A stretch of DNA of 64,000 nucleotides from Rusavskia elegans (Eukaryota > Ascomycota > Lecanoromycetes > Teloschistales > Teloschistaceae): the NCBI GenBank assembly GCA_011316305.1, contig SAUG01000048.1, positions 62,001 to 126,000 on the forward strand, in the 5' to 3' direction. The notes below the pieces were generated by a model. It did no database searches and was not told the origin of the DNA. It worked only from the letters and a program-made list of their open reading frames with translations. Below, piece by piece: positions 22,985 through 35,476 of the stretch (position 1 is the stretch's first letter; each line of letters begins with the position of its first letter). The position numbers and the translations under genes were made by a program.

Positions 22985-23380
22985 TAAATTGGTCGTCGGA
23001 TCGAATTTCGAATCCGGATTAAAAAAATCGATCCGATTTAAATCAGTTCCGGCTTTTCTAGATATTAAATTAAATCGAATCGGATTATTTTAAAATTCGA
23101 TTTAATTTAATTCTAGACCGAATCCGGAAACCCAGATTTAATTTACTAAAATCGTTAATATCTTTTTTTCTATATTATAAAATCTATTTTTTTTTAATTA
23201 ATAATATAGTAATATATTAAAGTAAAATATTTATTTATATTAGATTGATTATTTCGATACGGGTTTCTATCGATATTTCGGAAACCCGATCCGAATTTTA
23301 ATAAATCGATTCGACCGGACCTATTAAACGTTTCGAGTCGGTTTCTAATATCAGAATTAAAAATTAAATTAGATTATAAA
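22985..23380. repeat. hAT-like MITE remnants
   Basis: A left-type end (taaattggtcgtcggatcg) is at 22985, and an inverted right-type end (tagattgattatttcgatac) is at about 23244, with typical interior words aatccggatt and gaaacccgatccgaa. They do not pair into one simple element, so two damaged copies may be present. Confidence 0.55.
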
Positions 23381-24651
23381 ATAGAAACTTTAGGATATTC
23401 GATACCGATAATTAAGTAATCTACGTCTACTATCGAGATTTCTTTATATAAATTAATATTTCTTTTATTTTTCTAATTACCTCCGAAGTCGATATAACCT
23501 TTTAATAGATTGTTCTATATATTCGATAATTATAATAATAAAAAACTATATCGAATTAATTTTCTATATACTATTAAATAAAAGAAAAATATATATTTAT
23601 TTCCGGTAGCTCTATTATAGTTTCTACTAACTTTATTATTTATCGCTTTATTATAATTTCCGGTAATTTTTCTATATATAATTTTAAAAGCGCTAAAAAT
23701 ATCTGGACTTTAATTTTTAAAAATTAAAATTACCGGTACTCCGATTTTTTAAATAGTTCCTTTACTAAATAGTCTAATATTTTTTAATATCTTTAATTCT
23801 ATCTATAAATTTCTATAAACCTTTTTTTTTTGTAATATTAAAATAGATTATTTTTTCGGCGCTATCTCTTCTATCTATTATAAAATAAAAAGATAGCCTA
23901 AAATAAAAATATATAATAAAACTTGATCGGTTATATAAATATAAATATCTAAAAACTAAAATATATAATCTATATTATAGTAAATAATATCTCTAGTATT
24001 ATAGGTTCTATAAAATAATTTAAATGAATTTATTAACTATAAATTTATTTTTGGATATATATATTATATATAAATTCTATAAAGATCTAATATCTATAAT
24101 TATAGTTTATTTTTATTAAATTCTATCTTTTTTATATTTTTTTATTAGAAGATTTTTCTAATTATATATTTTAATAAGTTCCTATATATTTTTAAAATCT
24201 TTTTATAGATATTAGAAATTATATTTTTTTAATTAATTAATTTATTTAATTAGATATTTAGCTTTTAATTTTATATCTTTTTTAAATTTTATAAATCTTT
24301 TATTTAAAATAATTTTTTCTTCCTATTTCTCTTTATTATTAATAAAGTCCGGTAATAGATATTTTAGTAATTCGCTATTCTAACGGTAATAGAATTTTTT
24401 TAATAAAGATATATAAAAAGTATTATAGATTTTTAATCTAATTAAAAAAACTAACCGGTAAATCTAAAAATCTATATTTTTTATAATCCGATATAGTTTT
24501 ATAAATTTAGAAGTAATTTTTTTCGATTATTTAAATTTTAAGTTTTTTATAGATAATAATATTAAATTACTAACTTTATATTCTATCGATTAATATTTTT
24601 TTTATAGTATTTAGCTTGGTTTATCTAAATTTTATTCTAATTTATATATAT

Positions 24652-25070
24652 ATACGATTAATCATTCGGATTTTGATTTTAGTCTTTCACGATTCTAACG
24701 CTAGAGGCGCTAAATCGATCAGATTACGCAATTATTTGGTACTCAAGTATTTTACCGAAAACTCGAATTAAAGATTCCCGAAGGAGCTAGATTTGGACTA
24801 AAATCCAGAGGGAAACCGTGATTTATTTAACTTTAATTAACTTAATTTCCTTCGATCGATCGGGCTAGGCCGAGACGATCTACTGTCTAGTTTTTCTGTA
24901 TTTTAAACTCTATAAAAATCGACTTAATCGATAGAAAAAACTTAAATATTAGGTTAGTTTCCGAGGGATTCGAACCCCCGACCCGCTGGATTAACTCCGC
25001 TAACTCCGAGATAGAACGCGGATCCGTTAGGCCTCCAAGTTATACAGCGTTACCACTGCGCCACCAGGCC
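24652..25070 (-). repeat. SINE with tRNA-like head, best-preserved copy
   Basis: Read on the minus strand from 25070, the head begins GGCCTGGTGGCGCAGTGG and contains a pol III box A (TGGCGCAGTGG, 25063-25053) and box B (GGTTCGAATCC, 24976-24966). An unrelated body of about 300 nt follows, with a tail ending in gattaatcgtatatatata. An 18-bp direct repeat, attctaatttatatatat, flanks it at 24634-24651 and 25071-25088, a long duplication typical of LINE-driven insertion. It sits inside gypsy family 2. Most of it has escaped RIP, whereas other copies (27-3512, 3608-4060, 6621-6905, 15228-15430, 43876-44852) are heavily mutated. The head does not fold as a tRNA: the seven bases after the T arm do not pair with the 5' seven. 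Confidence 0.85.
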
Positions 25071-28000
25071 ATTCTAATTTATATATATCGATTTATATAT
25101 ATTTTATAAATTTATAACTTTTTTTTTACTACTAATACCTTTATATTTACTGTTTTCTTTTCTACGGCGTTATTTTTAATACCTTCGAATATTATATCTA
25201 GATTATAGTCTATAAACGTTTTAAAAAGGAATATTTTTATAATATTATATTTACTATTATTATAGACGAATTTAGCTAAAAATAGAAATTTAATTTAGTT
25301 TTTCTATTTTTTATAAATATATACTTTTAGATAATATTCTAGTAATTAATTCTATCGTTTAATCTATCTATTAATTTAAAGATAGAATATAATATTTAAA
25401 TAATATTTAACTTTTAGATAATAATAGACCTCCGACTAGAATTTGCTTATAAATAGCGAGTTTTTATTACTAATAATCCTATTAGAAATAAATTTTTTAT
25501 ATTAAAAATTATTAATAATAGATTCTATAAAATTATTTTTTCAATTGTTTTATAATAAAAGATATACCTCGCTATTTTAGTAAATCGATCGACGGCTATA
25601 AATACTAAGTCTACTACGTTTTAAAAGTATCGAATAGATAGTAATCTAGTAATAAAATCTATAACTATTTCTTTCTATAGTTATATAAAATATAGAAAAT
25701 TCTAAAACTTTCTATATAGTTTATATTTATAGACATTAATTTATTAATAGATATTATATATTTCTATATACTTTCTAATATATTTAAATAGTTTCGGCTA
25801 GCTATAGCTATAATAAATAAGCGATAATATTCGCTAATATCTAAAATATCCAGCTATAAAATTATTATAGTATTTTACTAGAAATTTTATATATATTACC
25901 TCGTCTTTAGATATATATAAGGACTTTTTATAAAAGAAAAAACTAGTCCCTGCTTCTATATTCTATAGCCCGGATTTTTTCTTTAATTTATACTAGATAA
26001 TCTATAAACGCTTTTAAATATCGGTATTCCGACTTTAAAACTAGATAAATATATCGCGTATACTAGAAATTATTTTACTATAAACCGTTTTATTAATAGT
26101 AGCTTTCTATACTATTTAATATAAAATATCTAGACTATAGTATATATTCCTAGTAATAGGATTTATTCTATTATTATATCTTTTATCGGAAATAGTTATT
26201 ATTAACCTATTACTACTATATTAGCGGCCTGTTATACTCGGAAGTAATTTCGATATATAAAATATATCGCGTCTTTTACTTAATAGTAGAAAATTAATTC
26301 TATTATTTTTAGAGTTTTTAGATTTTATAGAAGGTTTTCTAGGCCTTCTAGTTATATATTTATATAAAATATAATTAACTCGAACTCTTTATATAATAAA
26401 CGGTTCGCTAATAGATTTATAGCTAGTAAAATTTAATTTCTACTAAAGTATAGGTAATATTATCTAGATTTAAAAAATAATATCTTTATAATCCGGCTTT
26501 TTAAAAGGCGGATTAACTAGATTAGTCTTTTCTAGATAATAGAAGATATTAAAATCTATAGTAGCTAATTTAATAATCTAGTAATATTATCGAATATTAA
26601 ATTCTTTAATTTTTATAAAATTTTAAAAGTTATTATAATCTATCTAGACTTTTACTATATATTTTATATCTTTAAAATAATATTTCTATTATTTAAAAAC
26701 TTTAATAATAGCGAAAAGCTCGGTATTATATATTTTATAGTAATATTCGGTAGGAATTATATTTTTTAACTAGAATATAACTAGGCGCTAGCAGTTATTT
26801 TTACTAGATTAAAATATAATTCTAGCTAATCCGATTTTAAAAATATTAATTTCGATATAGATTTTTTTTTCTAGATTAAAGTACTATAATATTCTAGTAG
26901 TATCGAAAGTATATTTTAATTTTTTAAAAGCCTTTTAAATTTTAATAATCTAGCGAAGCGGTTCCGACTTCTTTCTAGTTATATTCCCTACGAGTAAATT
27001 TATTAGAAATACTATAATCCGAAAATACTAGTAAATAAAACGCCGATAGAAATTAATAAAATCTAAAAAAATCTATACTTTCCGGTAAATCTTTAAAACT
27101 AGCTATTTTTAAATAGTTTTTATTTATTTCGGATCTATCGATATACCTTCTATAGATATAATAAAATCTAAAAATATTATACTTTCGATATTAAAAGTAT
27201 ATTTTTTTAAAATTAAGATATAATTATATATTATAAAACTTTTAAACGATTTATCTAATATATTTCTAATATTTTTTTTCCAAATTAAAAAAGATTAGAA
27301 TATTATCTAAATAGACTATATAGTAAATATTAATTAATTTTTCTAAAACCTGATTAATATAGATTTAAAAAATCGTAGATATATTAGTAAAACCGAAAGG
27401 TATTATAAAATATTTAAAATATCTATATTTTATATAAAATATAATCTTCTATTTATTACTTTTTTTAATTCTAATTCGATAGTAGATATTTTTAATATTA
27501 TATTTAAAAAAGTACTTTATTTTAGATAATCGATCTAGGATTTTAGAAAAAAAAGATAAAGGATAACGGTTTTTAATTATTACTTTATTAAAGCCTCTAT
27601 AGTCGATATATATACGAAAACTACTATTTTTTTTCGATATAAAAAGAATTAGAATTTTTATAAAAGATATTAAATAATAGATTTAGCTTTATTTTAAAGT
27701 ATTATCTAGATAATCCCGTAGCTTATCGAGTTCGCGTTTAGATAAACTATAAATTAGACTATATAATAGATTTCTTCTATTTAAATCGATTATATAATTA
27801 GTATTTTTAAACGATAGTAAAAAATCTATTAGATATATATTATAAGCTTCGATTTTTTTATATATAGATTCCGGAATTAATAGTTTAAATTGCTATATAT
27901 TTTCGTCGATTTTATTTTTATCGGCGCTATTAGCTTTTATTTATATAATAATATTATTATTAGATTTTTTATATATAATAGTATCGATATTAGATTTTAT

Positions 28001-30100
28001 ATATATAGCGATAATCGATATTATATATACTAATTTATACTTTTCAGCCTATAATATATAAAGAAAAACTACCGATAAGTTAATATTAAAATAGATTAAC
28101 TATTTTATTTCTATTTAGTTATTTTATATCGTTTTATTATAGATAGAAAATCGCTATTATTTTAATTCTAGATTTATAACTATATATATTTAATATAAAG
28201 CTAATATATCTAGAAAAATACTATATTTATTAGTTATATCTAGAATATAGAATCGCGATATATATATTTTTCAGTAATTTTAACTATTTATTATTATCTA
28301 ATTTAAAATATATATTCTATAATAGATAGCGTGCTAATTTCTAATTTATTAAAAATAAAATTTTTCGGCTTTTTAAATAGAATCTAAATTATATTAAATA
28401 ATAAAAGAATAAAAAATAATATTAATTTAGGAATCTAGGTCTAGAAATATTTTAGTTCTACTATACTTTTTTATTAGTAATCTAATAAATACTCTAGTTA
28501 GGAGACTATTTTTTACTTTACTTTATTTATTTTAGGCTATTATTAAAGCTATAACTAGCCTTTTTAGTTTTTTAACTAGTTAGTATTACTAGAATTACCT
28601 TTTATTATATTAATAGTAGGCTTTTTAATAAATCTATTACTATTACTACGAAAGTTATTAGATTTCTAATTATTTTAGTTTTAGTTTTAATTTTAAAAGT
28701 AATTTTTAGACTAATAATCTATAGTACTATAAATAAAATATATACTAGATTTATTATTCTATTTATACTTTCTAGAATTATTATTACTAATATTAGGAAT
28801 ATCTTTTCTACCGATACTATTTCGACTATTCCGCGATCGGTTTTTCCGGTTCCGGTTTTCGAATTTTTAAAAATTTCCTTTACTATACGGAAGTAGATAA
28901 GGTCTATTAATAAAAAAGTTCTACTATTAATCCGGTATCGCCTTATCTATATTTTTCTATCGGATAGTCTAAACTATCTATTTATTCTAGTTAAAATCTT
29001 TTAATTTCGCGTTCTAAATATATAATACGCTATAATTCCGGACGAATTTTAAAAAGGAAAAAGATTAAATACTATTTATCTAATAAAGAAAGTAGTTAGA
29101 TTTCTAATAATATAAAGAAATTATAGAATTTTAGAATATTCTAGTTTTTATTCTAGAGTATATAAAGATATTTTATCGCGGAATTTAATAAATAAAATTT
29201 AGGATCGATAGTAAAATTTAAAAAAAAAGTCTATAAACTTATTCTATAATATATTATTAAAGATATTTTTATTAATAAAAGATTTTTTTTCTCGAGCTAA
29301 TAGTTTAACTTCTAATATTTAATAAAGTTCTAGGTTTATCGAATTTAATCTATATAGATAGATAAGATATTAGATTTATAGAATTAATTCCTATAGAATT
29401 CGATCTATTTATAGTATTTTTTAAAAATTATCTTATCGCTGTACTTTTTAGGCTTTTTAATTTTAAATTTTAATAAAGTTTACGGCGTTCGCGAAGGCCT
29501 AATAGCTAGTCTAAAAAAAAGTTAATTATTATCTAAAATATAATTCGGATCTATTCTATAGTATATTTTTAAAAAAGTCCTTTTTTTTACTACTATTTAA
29601 GTCTTTAAAGTTTAAAGTTTTTTATTATTATCGGAATTATTATTATTATTTCTATTATTATTCGAATTATTACTACTATTAGATAGCTAACTAGAATTAG
29701 AATCTCTAGAAATAAAAGTTTTTGAAAAAGTATTTCTATTAGATAATAACTAACTATTAGATAGTTACTATTAATAGATTTAGCCGTCGGAAATAATATA
29801 GTCTACTAATATACTAATATTAAAAAAACTATAAAATTTTAATTAAATTCTTTAAATTATAGAAAATAAACTAGAGTTTTTTTAATCGGGCGTCTTTAGT
29901 ATAAACGGGTTATATTTATTAGATTAATCTATAATATCTACTATCCGCGGTTTAATAACTTTAGTACTAGTTTAAAATAGTTCTACCTAAAGTATTTTAC
30001 TATAGCTATAATTACTATAAGTATTATATATTAATATTAATATAGTTATACTATAAATAATATATAATAAACTAAAAATATTTAAATTAATAAATTAAAA

Positions 30101-30341
30101 TTATAAAATCAGTATATTTTAAAAATAGTATACGATTATAGATTAGACGAAAGATTTATTATAGAACTAAAGTATATTCTAGAAGAACTAGAGTATAGTC
30201 TAGTAATAAGAAAAAAGAAAAAAGCGGAGAAGGATCGAAATCCGATATACTAGCGACGCTCTAGTAACTAGGCGGCGAACCTCGTTTCTAAACGTCCTAA
30301 TTATATTTCCAGAGCCTATATAACGCGTCTGGCGTTTCACA
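30101..30341 (-). repeat. 5' LTR of gypsy family 2
   Basis: About 241 bp ending ...gcgtctggcgtttcaca. It matches the split solo LTR at 35373-35476 plus 39267-39401 in order and length, with the block gatatactagcgacgctcta and the purine run aagaaaaaagcgg. Confidence 0.8.
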
Positions 30342-30559
30342 AGTTAATTAATTATTCGAAAGTTATATTAATTATTTAAAAGTTATCTTTAATTATATAT
30401 TGTAAAAATTTTCTTTTATATATATCTAGATTTTCTAGATTAATTCTATTATTTTTTAATCTAAAAACCTATACTATTTTCTTTTATACTACTATTTACT
30501 AAATTTTAATAATATAGATTTAAATTTTCAAAATCCAGATCAATTTATACTATTCCGGC

Positions 30560-31200
30560 GAAAACCGGAACTAATATTAGATTTTCGATCTAAAAATATA
30601 ATTAGTACTTTATCGAATCTATTGCCGGAAGATATAAAACGTCTAAAATCTATTAAACGCGTAGAAATAAAAGATATAATAGCTTTTAGTATCGCTTTTT
30701 CTAAAATCTATTATAATAATTTATATAAAGCCAGATTTTTTAAACCAGGTAATAAGATTTTTCTAAAACTTTATTACAGATATACGCTGCCAGATGTTAC
30801 TAATTAAAAACTCTCGTATTAATAAACTAGTCCGTTTAAAGTAATTTATAAAATCGGGTATTTCGTATACGAATTAAAATTTTCTACTACTATAAAAATC
30901 CATTCTATTATTTCTATAATCTAATTAGAATCAGCGTTAACTAATAATAATCTTTTTAATCGGCTTCCGGTTAATAATAAGCTTCCTACCGTCGAAATAG
31001 AATTTCTAGAAGAAAATCCTAACTAGTTCGAAATAGAGCGAATTATAGATCGATAAAAGATATACTAGCGCTTCTAGTATCTGATTGAATAGAAAAACTA
31101 TAGGCCGTAATATAATAACTAGTATAGATTATAAAATTCAACGTATTATATAAACTTTATTAACGAATATAACGAACGTTTCTTTTTTTATCTAGATTTC
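30560..31200 (+). pseudogene. 3' end of another gypsy pol: integrase C-terminus plus chromodomain-like block
   Basis: On the plus strand, an open stretch at 30622-30807 reads ...YYNNLYKARFFKPGNKIFLK followed by LYYRYTLPD. This is the typical end of gypsy integrases, where the family reads FxxGDxVxLxLxxGYxLP. After a stop the same theme continues to about 30950 (PFKVIYKIGYFVYELKF-like), and at about 31030-31150 comes a degraded chromodomain-like block (FEIERIID, YLIE, KNY). It is a fragment: no upstream reverse transcriptase is present on this strand, and it abuts the LTR of the minus-strand element. It is not a functional gene. Confidence 0.65.
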
Positions 31201-32389
31201 GTTATTAATTATAGTAACCGGAACTTTAAATATTCGTATCGCTAGCAAACCTTCTATACCGTTCCGGACTAAAATTAAAGCGTTTATAAATTATTATACC
31301 TCGTCGGCGTTTTATATATTCGATCTAATATAATTATATTTCTTTTTATATTCGGTAAAGTACTACTACTATCTATTAGATTTTAACTCGAAGATTTTAT
31401 TACTAGGCGCTATAATATAGTAGTAGTACGTACCGCCTCTATTTAAACGATAAAGAAATTAGCTCGGCCGTTTTATTAGCTGTTTTTTATCGTTTAAAGG
31501 CTCTAGTATAGCTCGAGTTCGATTTCTAGTAGTACTATCTTCTTTTTAACCTTTTAACGCCTTTATTTTTAATATTTTTAAAGTTTTTAAACGTTTAATA
31601 CGAGCGTATTAAAAGTAATCCTATTTTTTCGTTTTATAGTATTTATTATAAGCTATTTAAACTATCTAAAATTTTTATAGAATTTAGTAGATATAGAAGT
31701 ACTAGCAGATAATACCGGCTGACTAATACGCTGATTAAATCTCGTTAATCGCGGTTTATTAGTTTTATAAAATTCGTTGCCTAATTAGATCTAGCGTTCA
31801 GCCTTGTTCGTTTATATATAGATAAACTTTCTACCTATATAGAAATATCAAACTATTGTTATCATTTTAAATCGATTTATATCGAATTCTAATTAAGTGA
31901 ATATTATTTCTATCTAATAATAAAGAATCTATTATTGTAATTTTAAATAATTTAAAACTACTAAAATACTAAAATTTCTATAAAACTAGTCGAAATTTAT
32001 TTAAAAAATTTAACTATAGTAATAGTACGACTAATATAGCTATCGAATTTCTATATAAAAAAAAAGATAAAAATATTAATAATAATATTAAAATTAATAA
32101 TAAAAACAAGATAGTAAAAAGATATTCTATTAAATATAATAATTTTAAAAAATAAAAACAATAAAAATTGGATAAAAATATTAATTTCAATTAGAAAAAA
32201 AAAAAAAAATAAAAATAAAAATAAAAATTAAAAAAAAAAAATATAAATAAATTTATTAAATTATCTAATTAGTTATCTATATCTAGAAATAATTTATATA
32301 AATATATATTTTACTTCGATATATTAATATATTACTTATAAATAAATAGATTCTATAATATAGAAAAAGATATTTTAGCGATTTTAATA
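31201..32389. other. RIP sequence, probably 3' part of the chromodomain element, unassigned
   Basis: 31200-31750 keeps moderate CG words and could be the 3' region or LTR of the fragment upstream, but no second copy is available to compare. 32050-32250 is a low-complexity run of aaaaataaaaata. Confidence 0.4.
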
Positions 32390-32552
32390 AATTAAATCCG
32401 AGTTTCTAGATTTAATCCGATATCGAATCGGATTAAACTTTAAAATAATTCGATTCGATTCGATTCGATATCTAAAAAAGTCGAAACTAATTTAAATCGA
32501 ATCGGTTTTTTTAATCCGGATTCGAAATCCGATCCAATAATTAATTTATTAA
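32390..32552. repeat. hAT-like MITE remnant, strongly RIPped end
   Basis: Interior words aatccgatatcgaatcggat and aatccggattcgaaatccga match the family. The right end reads gatccaataattaattta, which differs from gatccgacggccagttta only by C to T and G to A changes. Confidence 0.6.
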
Positions 32553-32985
32553 TAAAATTATAATATATTATTTTTTGATATCAGTTTTTATTTTTTTATA
32601 CGGCGGGTTTTAGATTATAATAAATTAATAGAATTTCTATAATATTTAGTAAAATATTTTTTAAATTCGATCCGATATTTATTTTTATATTTTAAAAAAT
32701 TTTCTATTTTTTCGTCGTTATTTTCTTTATTTTAATTTCGATAAAATCTATATTTTACTATAGATTCTAAAATATTTATAAAATTATAAATTATTTTATT
32801 TTCATTTTTAATAGGAAAATAGTATTTCGTAAACTTTATATTAAAATTATTATAAACTATCAGTATTATTCCTTTATTAACGTGGTTCGATAATCGAACT
32901 AATATTCTATTTTTAAAAAATAATCGAAAATAGTATTATAAAATCGGAATATTGAATAAATTTTCTTTTGTAAAACTTTTATCCG
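32553..32985. other. AT-rich stretch, nothing recognised
   Basis: No paired ends or motifs. Confidence 0.5.
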
Positions 32986-33250
32986 AGATTATAATTGAAT
33001 CATTATATATATACGTTTTATTACCGTAGTTTTTATACGGCAATAATATTTATTGCTTATATAGTAAAGAATTTTCGAAGTCAAAAGTTAAATAAAGTTT
33101 GCAGCGTAGTTAATCGTTTTTATTCTATTATATCTTCTATTTAATTACTATTCCTCTTCTATAATTTCCTTATACTACTTCGAAATATATATAATTATAA
33201 ACTATTAATTTAGCTTCTAAGATTATCTGCTAGGCGATAATACTATTTTT
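32986..33250 (+). repeat. Partial R2 repeat copy 3
   Basis: The block gtttgcagcgtagttaatcg (about 33098-33117), followed by tttttattctattat, parallels atttatagcgtagttaatta in the copy at 4416-5575. It is preceded by a short TA run and ttaccgtag words as in the other copies. It retains more G and C than those copies, and limits are uncertain. Confidence 0.45.
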
Positions 33251-34710
33251 TTATCCTCGTTACTTCGTTTTTATCTACGGTTATACCCGAATCCAGACGG
33301 CCTGCTAATCTATCTAGATATTCGACGACTGTTAGCTTAACTGCCAGCTTGGATTCCTGCTCGAATTTTAATAGGATAAAGGCTTCTATTAGAAGTCTAA
33401 TACGGTCGTTAAAATTATACGGTTCCGACGGATTCGAAATATAAAATTTTAATATCGTATTTAAAACTATCGGATTCTAGAATTCGAAGTTTATTATAGT
33501 AGACGGACTAGCGAGAACTCGGTTAACGTAATCGAATAGTTCGAATTCGGCGGTTTTAAATTCTATTTTTTTAAATTAGAAAGATATAATCGTGGTTTAT
33601 TAGTGGAAATTCTATATATATTAGCCTGCAGCCTAAACTGTTACGAAAGATACGTACGTCAGATACGATAGTAGATACTAGTAAAAGAAAATAAAAAAAA
33701 AACGACTATAAAGTATATATATATGAGAAAAATCTACGACTATTTTAAATAAACTATAGAAATCTATATCACGAACGTATTACGGAATAGATTCGAGTTA
33801 ATTTTATATAATTTTTTAGTTTAAATTAATTAAATTAGAATATTAATTTTTATATCCTAAATCTAACGCTAGCGTACTAATATTAAAGTGAATTATTTAC
33901 GGAACCGACGGTTGATCAGATATTAAAAAAACAAATAAAACAATTGACTAAATTCTAATATCTATAGTTTCCAAAATTAATAAAATAATTTTATAAAACG
34001 GCCGTAATATACTATCTATAAAGAAAAAGAATTACTATTTTATTATATTAAAAGTAATCTTTAGATTTTACGGACTTATTTCTATAAATTAATAAATAAA
34101 ATAATATAATTAATATATTCGATAAACTATAAAATATATCCAATTCTATTAAATATCAATATTTCAAATTATATTTCTAGATTAGAAACTAAAATCGACT
34201 CTTTTCTAAATTTTTTTAAAGCGAAGTTTACGTTAAAAAAATAGAAATATAGATAATATTAGTACGGGTTTAAAATAAATATTAGTTTTAATATTTTTAA
34301 ATTTATATTATCTACGTATATTATTTCATTTCCAATACTAGATAAACTAGTACTAATATTTCTAATTTGTTTCTATTTAATTTTTAGATAAAATCGTCAC
34401 TAATTATTTATAATCTAATAATTTCAATAAATTTTTAAATTATAAAATTAATTATATGAATTAGATAAAGTTAAAAGTTTTAGATTCGATTTTATCAACT
34501 ATCGAGCCGAGTAAAAGCTTTTTTAAAAAAAATTTTAACGAATTATTAGAACTGGAACTATTAGTAATAATATTTAAAAGCTTCTATTTAAATCAGAAAA
34601 ATTTCAAAAATTTTAATAGTTTCTAATATTATAAACGGCTAAAATAATTAGTAAAAACAATATAAATATGATTAAACGTTTCTAAAATTAATATTAAATA
34701 TTGATTTAAT
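33251..34710. other. Less-decayed then AT-rich sequence, unassigned
   Basis: 33250-33620 has unusually normal composition for this region (words such as gccagcttggattcctgctc), as if less affected by RIP, but no frame stays open and I recognise no protein. 33650-34710 is AT-rich. Confidence 0.4.
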
Positions 34711-35179
34711 TGTTATAGGGCACCCTGAAGGTCCTGGTATCTCCAAGGGGTTGGATTTATTAGTATATCTATAAACGGAGGTACAACGGGTAATTACTTC
34801 AAGTTAATATAAAAACAAGTCAGTTTGATTGCTAGAGCAGTATATAGCGATAACTAATAAATTAAATACAAGCTATAAAGGCGTCGAGTTCAGAATCTAT
34901 ATAGATAATAAGATCCTTCTTTTTTTAGGTATCTTACTCGCTAAGATAACTAAGATAATTCTCCTTAGGTACCTTATTTACTAAGACAACTAAAATAACC
35001 TTCCTTAGGTACTTTATTTACTAAGATAACTAAAATAACCTTCTTTAGGTATCTTACTTACTAAAATAACTAAAATAATAATACCAAGTCCTTCCTACCT
35101 GTCTAGGCGTAATAAGGAGTTCCAGTGCTGTACTGAGTACTACTACGTTCCCGAAGTCACGCCGCGCGTGTTTATAACA
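34711..35179 (-). mobile_element. Solo LTR of gypsy family 1
   Basis: 469 bp with intact TGTTATA...TATAACA ends and a perfect 5-bp duplication ttaat (34706-34710 and 35180-35184). It matches the LTRs of the element at 7816-14524 and carries the same four 40-bp units (starting 34926, 34966, 35006 and 35046). It is the least mutated of the three LTRs. A solo LTR with a matched duplication indicates recombination between the two LTRs of a former full element. Confidence 0.93.
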
Positions 35180-35476
35180 TTAATATACGAATATTTCTAA
35201 ATATATAATTATATATAAATTTATTTAAATATTTAATATATATATATATATTCTAAAGTTTTTAAATTAGATTTAATTTATTTGTAAATAATTTTATAAT
35301 CGTTTAAAACTATTTTCGTAAATCGTATACGGCCGACGAATTTTATATCTAAACGAAGTATTTATACTAATTTGTTAAAACGATAGTATTTCTAAAATAG
35401 TATACGATTGTAGACCAAACGAAAAATATATTATAGAATTTATTTATATTTTAGAAAAACTGAAATATAATCTAAT

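Larger units (their letters stand above)
23400..30341 (-). mobile_element. Ty3/gypsy retrotransposon family 2, RIP-inactivated, left LTR not found
   Basis: The right (5') LTR is 30101-30341, about 241 bp, matching the solo LTR split across 35373-39401. Coding sense is minus. Readable landmarks are a CCHC knuckle-like block with Tyr replacing Cys/His near 28740-28690; a reverse-transcriptase box reading VYLDNILIF near 27335-27290; and the integrase C-terminal block that in gypsy elements reads like IHPVFHVSLLK, here degraded, near 24500-24380. It carries an inserted SINE at 24652-25070. I could not find the left LTR, so the left limit (about 23.4 kb) is a guess and the element may be truncated there. 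Confidence 0.75.

Noticed and set aside
24961..25070. Functional tRNA gene on the minus strand (good box A and box B).
   Set aside because: The bases after the T arm do not pair with the 5' acceptor strand, no proper anticodon arm forms, and the same head is repeated in other copies joined to the same non-tRNA body. It is a SINE head.
30622..30807. A 61-aa protein-coding gene.
   Set aside because: It reads as the end of a gypsy integrase and is followed by further family sequence across stops, so it is a retroelement relic.
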